This document shows positions 59,618 through 64,000 of a stretch of DNA of 64,000 nucleotides, one piece after another; position 1 is the stretch's first letter, and every line of letters starts with the position of its first letter. The position numbers and the translations under genes were made by a program. Location of the stretch: NCBI GenBank assembly GCA_006247105.1, contig CM016925.1, positions 310,001 to 374,000 on the forward strand. Reading direction: 5' to 3'. A model generated the notes under the pieces. The model had not been told where the DNA came from. It saw only the letters and a program-made list of their open reading frames with translations, and ran no database searches. Origin of the DNA: Giardia muris. Taxonomy: Eukaryota > Fornicata > Diplomonadida > Hexamitidae.

Positions 59618-61194
59618 ATAATTCCACACCGTTGATTGACGCCGCGAGAAGGGGAGATGCCGACGCCGTCAGGGCCCACCTTCATGAAGCAACCCAACGT
59701 GACACTCGTGGCTGGACGGCCCTGATGCATGCATCCGCGAGGAACTTCGTTGAATGCGTGAAAGCTCTCATTCCCTACGAGCGTGGCCTTGCAGACCCAC
59801 AAAAGATAACGGCCCTTATGATTGCTGCCGACAACGGGCACACTGAGGTTGTTCGTCTTCTGGCTAAAGAGGAGCCCCGCCTTCAGAACTCCGACGGCTG
59901 GACAGCCCTGATGCACGCCTCCTATCGCGGCTTCGATGAATGCGCCGAGCTGCTCCTCGATGAGGCGGGAATTCAAACAACACGACGGAAGGATGGAATG
60001 GCTCCCGGCTCCACTGCCCTGATGGTCGCCGCCCGCTTCTCCCGTCCTGAATGTGTCGAGCTTCTGAGGGACAGGGAGAAGGGGTTCGTGGACTCGGAAG
60101 GTCACGACGCCCTCTGGTACGCCGAGAATAAGGGCGTGAATCCGAACGTGAAGACCTCGGAGGTGTATCGAAATAAGCACATAATTGATGCATTGACGCG
60201 AATAGTCAGCTCGTGTTCGGTACAGAATACTGCCTATGAAGAAAAGAGGGCCCAGGAAGGCGTGAGGAATGTGCCGGAGCCCAGTAGAAAAAGATCACCA
60301 GATTCCACCAACAAGAAGAAGGAACTGGAAGATGAGCCCAACTCAGTGATTCGGATGTTAAGGACGGACCTTTCAAAGGTTAAAGCCGAGAACCTTTGGT
60401 TGTGGGATCAGGCAACCAAACAAGGTGAGTATATCAAACGTCTGGAGGAGAAGGTGGAAGGGATGGAAAGAGAAAGGGAAAGGTCGAAGGAGAAGAAGTT
60501 TGCGTTTTCTTCGCTTTGGCCCTCTTTTCTACTTGGTTACGGCTCCACACGGAATGCCAACGATGAGTTACAAAAGACTCGGGATGAGTTGGAGAAGACA
60601 AAAGTTGAACTGGAGAGGACTAAGACTGAATTGCAAAAGGTATGCGAGAAGCTCCTGATATATGAATCGAAGGGCGATTGGGATATGCATCGCCCACCCA
60701 TTCACCCAAGCACCCCATACCCTCAAGGAGGTTATGTCTGGGCGGTTGAGGATAGGACTGAAAGGACTCCAATGGCGCAGATGGACTCCAGTCCTAATAC
60801 TGACCCAAAGATGACACCCCTAATGAAGGCGATATTAACTGACGACACCCAAGCCTTTCAGAACGCCAGTAATTACGTCGGAAGGTGCGATTCGCACGAA
60901 CGATCGGCGTTGATGTATGGGGCGGCCCTTGGGAAGGATTGGGCGGTAAAGGCGTTGATGGACCATGAATCTTGTTTATCAGACATCAATGGTTGGACAG
61001 CACTCATGCATGCAGCATACAATGGCCATGTAGAATGTGTCAATCTACTCACAGATGAGTTGGGAATGCAGACGACAAAGACTGATGATCCTATGACCGT
61101 AGCTCTCAAAGGGCAAAACGAGAACCCTGGAAAAGCCAAATCTTATGTGCAGTGCCTAGCACTTCTCCAAAGGGCTCTTCAAGAAAGAGGATAG
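59614..61194 (+). CDS. Ankyrin-repeat protein 21.1 with central coiled coil
   Basis: 526 aa. Five N-terminal ankyrin units (about 4-180: 'GWTALMHASARNFVECVKAL', 'GWTALMHASYRGFDECAELL', 'STALMVAARFSRPECVELL'), a charged coiled coil (about 235-350, 'LQKTRDELEKTKVELERT'), then about three more units (about 385-500: 'RSALMYGAALGKDWAVKAL', 'GWTALMHAAYNGHVECVNLL'). No kinase domain, hence a 21.1 protein. Its layout and sequence signatures resemble the N-terminal part of the NEK gene at 1072. Starts inside the stop of the previous gene (ATGA overlap). Confidence 0.88.
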   Translation: MNNSTPLIDAARRGDADAVRAHLHEATQRDTRGWTALMHASARNFVECVKALIPYERGLADPQKITALMIAADNGHTEVVRLLAKEEPRLQNSDGWTALMHASYRGFDECAELLLDEAGIQTTRRKDGMAPGSTALMVAARFSRPECVELLRDREKGFVDSEGHDALWYAENKGVNPNVKTSEVYRNKHIIDALTRIVSSCSVQNTAYEEKRAQEGVRNVPEPSRKRSPDSTNKKKELEDEPNSVIRMLRTDLSKVKAENLWLWDQATKQGEYIKRLEEKVEGMERERERSKEKKFAFSSLWPSFLLGYGSTRNANDELQKTRDELEKTKVELERTKTELQKVCEKLLIYESKGDWDMHRPPIHPSTPYPQGGYVWAVEDRTERTPMAQMDSSPNTDPKMTPLMKAILTDDTQAFQNASNYVGRCDSHERSALMYGAALGKDWAVKALMDHESCLSDINGWTALMHAAYNGHVECVNLLTDELGMQTTKTDDPMTVALKGQNENPGKAKSYVQCLALLQRALQERG

Positions 61195-61271
61195 TTCCCC
61201 CGTGATTCCCTCCTCCATAGGCTGCTGTCCCTGAAGTAAGTAGAGAAAACACGATATACATGTAGAGGAAA

Positions 61272-61940
61272 ATGTCATACTTGGAGATTGAACATCGTGT
61301 CGCATCTGAGTTTCCAAGGCTGGAGTCGGATGTCAAACGGCACTGCGACGCCCTGACACGTGCGCTGGATGTGACTGCGGACCTAGAGGCGCGAACTGCA
61401 GCACTGAAGCGGCAACTGGAAGAGACCCTGTTACTCCTGTTAGATACGAAGCTTCAACTACAAGGCTCTCTTGCACAGGCCGAGATCGACGCCCCCGAGG
61501 ACCAGAAGACCGCGACGCGCGTCGCCACCATCAACACTTACGCTGAGAGTTATTCAGCATTAAAGACATCTCTTTCTGCCGCTCAGACGGCTCTTCGAAC
61601 CCGTTGTATGTCAAGACATCTTGACAAGGCGGCAGCAGAGGCGCATATCCAGGACCAGTCGGCTCGTACCGCGGCTCTTCTGAAGAGAGCCGAGGGGTTA
61701 CATGATCCCATTCGTCAGATCAAGCAAGCTCAGCTTCTTTTACGCGATGGGTTGGAGGAGGACAAGAAGAGGCTCGACTCGTTGAGTGGGAACATTGATC
61801 TGCGTCTGAACGAGGCCGATGCAGCAATCAAGGGGACAAAGGCCGCGATGCGTTCTCTTTGTAAGCAGAATCATTGTAAGTACTTCTGTATTGCTTGCGG
61901 GCTTACGGCCTTGCACATCGTCGTTCTCATCTGGCTCTAA
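61272..61940 (+). CDS. Tail-anchored SNARE, Vti1/Qb-like candidate
   Basis: 222 aa. An N-terminal helical bundle (about 1-130), then a SNARE-like heptad region (about 145-200: 'IRQIKQAQLLLRDGLEED', 'NIDLRLNEADAAIKGTKAAM'), a short basic linker and one C-terminal hydrophobic helix (YFCIACGLTALHIVVLIWL) that ends the protein, as in tail-anchored SNAREs. Aligned to Vti1, the second half matches well ('RLRDADANLGRS...LKSM'), but the central zero-layer Gln appears replaced by Leu or shifted. Golgi/endosome fusion is the likely role. Other Qb/Qc SNAREs (membrin, Sec20) are possible. Confidence 0.6.
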   Translation: MSYLEIEHRVASEFPRLESDVKRHCDALTRALDVTADLEARTAALKRQLEETLLLLLDTKLQLQGSLAQAEIDAPEDQKTATRVATINTYAESYSALKTSLSAAQTALRTRCMSRHLDKAAAEAHIQDQSARTAALLKRAEGLHDPIRQIKQAQLLLRDGLEEDKKRLDSLSGNIDLRLNEADAAIKGTKAAMRSLCKQNHCKYFCIACGLTALHIVVLIWL

Positions 61941-61982
61941 TGCCATTCACTCTTCTTTGTGTTCTTCTTAAGTAGGAGAGGA

Positions 61983-62861
61983 TCAAATCAAACCCCATGT
62001 CCTCTTGACGGCCTCCGCAAATGTCTTGCTGTAGTTTTCGTCAAGGTCATCGGAGAACTCGGGATATAGGAGGACGGCGTTGCACCATCCGGACGAATAG
62101 AGGGCAGTGGCCACCGCCATCATGTCCGAGCTCTGGATGGAGATCGCGTCGCGGAGAAGCATGGCAATCGCGCTATCCTCGTTGGTCAACATGTAATGTC
62201 CAAATAGGATGGCAAATAGGTCCACATCCTTATAAAGCTTACGGATGCTCTCCTCGACGGTCTCTCCATAGACACGCTCATACTGCTCACAGGCATTGTT
62301 CCATCCCTCGGGAGTGGCGCTAGTAAGGGTCTCGACCAGGAGCTCCGTATTATGCACTGCGACCGCCTCCCGGATCCGCGAGACGAGATACGTGACGTTC
62401 GCGACCGACCTCGTGTCATGTATGATCCAGGAACGAAGGAGGACGCGCCACGGGTCGCTCCCAATGCAGAAGTTGCGGATCGCCGAATAGAGAGACCTTT
62501 GGGTCTGGGTGTTGAAGGCATCGCATATTTCGAGGAACATGTCCTTGGGCGTCGTCATCACGCAGTGGATCAGCTCCCAGGGGTCGTTATCCTTTATCGA
62601 GCGCTCGAAGAGGCGCAGTCGGAGCGTCAGAGGGTCCATCCAGAAGTTGATAAGGAGTGAGCGGGTGCTACTTGGTGGGAGCTGCTCCTGGATCTGGGCG
62701 TTCAGGCTTCTCCCGAAATGAGAGTGAAACATCGTTGCTACCTCCTCCCTGTGTTCGGGGGGGATAACTGTGCTGTGATAGACGAGCTCGAGAGGGTCGC
62801 GCTGGGTGATGAGCTCTTCGAGCTCCATCGCCAAAGTGTAGAACGTACGAGTCTCAACCAT
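61983..62861 (-). CDS. Alpha-giardin (annexin family)
   Basis: 292 aa from the ATG at 62861; the frame begins at a TTG slightly upstream. Four annexin-like helical repeats can be traced ('MELEELITQRDPLELVYHST', 'FERSIKDNDPWELIHCVMTT', 'REAVAVHNTELLVETLTS', and a last 'AISIQSSDMMAVATALYSSG'), and the size matches Giardia alpha-giardins (about 295). These bind phospholipid and microtubules at the plasma membrane, flagella or disc. Repeats lack the canonical GxGT-D/E calcium loops, as several alpha-giardins do. It lies downstream of a second alpha-giardin on the same strand, with about 110 bp between. Confidence 0.8.
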   Translation of the reverse strand: MVETRTFYTLAMELEELITQRDPLELVYHSTVIPPEHREEVATMFHSHFGRSLNAQIQEQLPPSSTRSLLINFWMDPLTLRLRLFERSIKDNDPWELIHCVMTTPKDMFLEICDAFNTQTQRSLYSAIRNFCIGSDPWRVLLRSWIIHDTRSVANVTYLVSRIREAVAVHNTELLVETLTSATPEGWNNACEQYERVYGETVEESIRKLYKDVDLFAILFGHYMLTNEDSAIAMLLRDAISIQSSDMMAVATALYSSGWCNAVLLYPEFSDDLDENYSKTFAEAVKRTWGLI

Positions 62862-62973
62862 CCAAAAACTCAATTTTCATCCCAAGAAGGGACATAGGTT
62901 ACGCACAAGGATATTAACCCGTTAGAATATCGACGACCAAAGAGATACGGCACGGATTCACTACGGAGCAAAA

Positions 62974-63909
62974 TCACTTGAACTTCCACAATGTTAGGCA
63001 GGCGTCGCGGACGTTGACCTTGTTGTCGTCGGTCGATGTCAGGAAGGACGTGATGTCGGACTGCATAACGCCCCAGCATGCGTAGTGGACCCAGGCGAAC
63101 TTGTGAAGCTCGTGGTAGAGCCCAGTGATGCGCGCGACCTGATCGTACCTCATGGCGACGTCTCCCTCGTGAAGGGCCCTGTACATCAGGTATGCAACGG
63201 CACGGGCCGGGGCGAGGCTGTAGTAGTGGGCGGTGCAGAGGCCACGAACGTCCTCGACCTTGCTGTACTTCGCCTCGATCGCCTCCTGAACGGTCTTCCC
63301 GGTGAGCACCTCGAACTTGTGGTTGATCTCCTTGTACTCCTCATGAGTGCTCGTGACAATGATCCTGACGATCTCGCCATGGTCTGGAGTCGCGGAATCG
63401 ACGAGGTTACGCTTCAGAGCCTCAGCGTCGCTGAGGATCGAGCTACGAGGAGCACGATCCTTCTCGAGGGAGAGGTGACAAAGATAGTCTGCGACGGAGT
63501 CGAGGCCAATCTGAGACTTGACGGTTTGGGCGAGGTCGTTACCCGTCTTCGACCTGTACTCCTCGAAGAGGGCGGCGCGCTCCCGTTGATCGCAGAGGAG
63601 GATGACGTCGTGGATCGCACGGTAGTCGTTCGTCCCCTTCATCGCCTTCTCGAGGATTGCCACGCGGGCGAGCTTCTTGCAGTTCCAGGCGTAGACCATG
63701 ATGTCCTCGAAGGGCCCATTCTTCAAGCACTTCTTCATGAAGGGGATGAGCTTCCCCTTCTCGTCGGTGGCCTTCTCGTCGTACTCAAGGCGGATGCTCT
63801 TGCGCTCATCCGCGCTGTACTTCCCGGTGAAGGCGACGAACCCCTGCTCGTTCTTGGCCTCGAGGACTGACCTCAACTCAGTGACGGCATCAGTGTACGC
63901 CGACGACAT
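62974..63909 (-). CDS. Alpha-giardin (annexin family)
   Basis: 311 aa, with the ATG after a run of A (ggaaaaaaatg). Four annexin-like repeats: 'ELRSVLEAKNEQGFVAFTGK', 'EKAMKGTNDYRAIHDVILLC' with 'LFEEYRSKTGNDLAQTVKSQ', 'GEIVRIIVTSTHEEYKEINH' with 'FEVLTGKTVQEAIEAKYS', and a final 'DVAMRYDQVARITGLYHELH'. GC-rich codon use, Lys AAG only, suggests high expression, as with other Giardia structural proteins. Membrane/cytoskeleton linker by family. Tandem arrangement with the next alpha-giardin implies ancient duplication; the two are quite diverged. Confidence 0.88.
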   Translation of the reverse strand: MSSAYTDAVTELRSVLEAKNEQGFVAFTGKYSADERKSIRLEYDEKATDEKGKLIPFMKKCLKNGPFEDIMVYAWNCKKLARVAILEKAMKGTNDYRAIHDVILLCDQRERAALFEEYRSKTGNDLAQTVKSQIGLDSVADYLCHLSLEKDRAPRSSILSDAEALKRNLVDSATPDHGEIVRIIVTSTHEEYKEINHKFEVLTGKTVQEAIEAKYSKVEDVRGLCTAHYYSLAPARAVAYLMYRALHEGDVAMRYDQVARITGLYHELHKFAWVHYACWGVMQSDITSFLTSTDDNKVNVRDACLTLWKFK

Positions 63910-64000
63910 TTTTTTCCGCGTCGAGGCGCACCTTCTCTTTTTTTGGCCCGAGAGTTCGGACTGGATTGTCGGCCAATCGTCACGGATGATGCTTCTTATG
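63910..64000. other. Upstream region of alpha-giardin
   Basis: Contains T-runs (ttttttccgcg at 63909-63919 and ctctttttttgg near 63936) that, read on the minus strand, are A-rich tracts before the alpha-giardin ATG, as expected for a strong Giardia promoter. No gene visible before the window ends. Confidence 0.4.

Noticed and set aside
63085..63870. 261-codon plus ORF opposite the alpha-giardin
   Set aside because: Antisense shadow of a GC-rich annexin gene with strong codon bias; Leu/Val/Asp-rich with no motif.

Overview
The window looks like a chromosome segment of a diplomonad, most probably Giardia and closest to Giardia muris. The evidence is a cysteine-rich variant surface protein (VSP) with many CXXC motifs, one C-terminal membrane helix and a terminal CRGK tail (G. 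intestinalis VSPs end CRGKA; I recall the tail without the last A as the G. muris form); ankyrin 'protein 21.1' genes; NEK kinases fused to ankyrin repeats and coiled coils; alpha-giardin/annexin genes; and extreme compaction with no visible introns. Neighbouring start codons are often 5-30 nt apart, many genes overlap or abut, short A/T-rich tracts sit directly before ATGs, and AGTRAA polyadenylation-type signals overlap stop codons.

Region 1 (about 1-13.0 kb) is an accessory, recombining block, GC-rich with many AGG and GGG codons. It holds a NEK gene with one active and one dead kinase domain that is cut by an in-frame TAG; a 962-bp near-identical duplication of its middle in a truncated second copy; a RING/IBR-type zinc-finger gene whose 5' end runs antisense into that copy; a cathepsin-like protease; a lone 5'-nucleotidase C-terminal domain; a KAR5/GEX1-like nuclear-fusion protein; a flavodoxin-fold quinone reductase; a VSP without signal peptide; and several decayed stretches.

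Region 2 (13.0-64 kb) is mostly dense single-copy housekeeping sequence: a frameshifted ankyrin-RING gene, HAD phosphatase, very-long-chain enoyl-CoA reductase, YEATS reader, a large CATCHR/Sec10-like protein, HGH1, an NfnA-NfnB-type NADPH:ferredoxin/GltD-like flavoenzyme, a FAM227-like protein, a PH-domain giant, an ITFG1/LINKIN-like membrane protein, a divergent annexin, GNL1/HSR1 GTPase, coiled-coil proteins, PPP phosphatase, elongin C, another 21.1 protein, a SNARE, and two alpha-giardins in tandem.

A recurring theme is degenerate enzymes that keep the fold but have lost catalytic residues: at least three dead kinase domains, a kinesin-like motor with a broken P-loop, and an ankyrin-DHHC protein whose DHHC reads RFHS. 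I saw no tRNA, rRNA, transposase or CRISPR. All functions are read by eye from motifs; no database search was possible.
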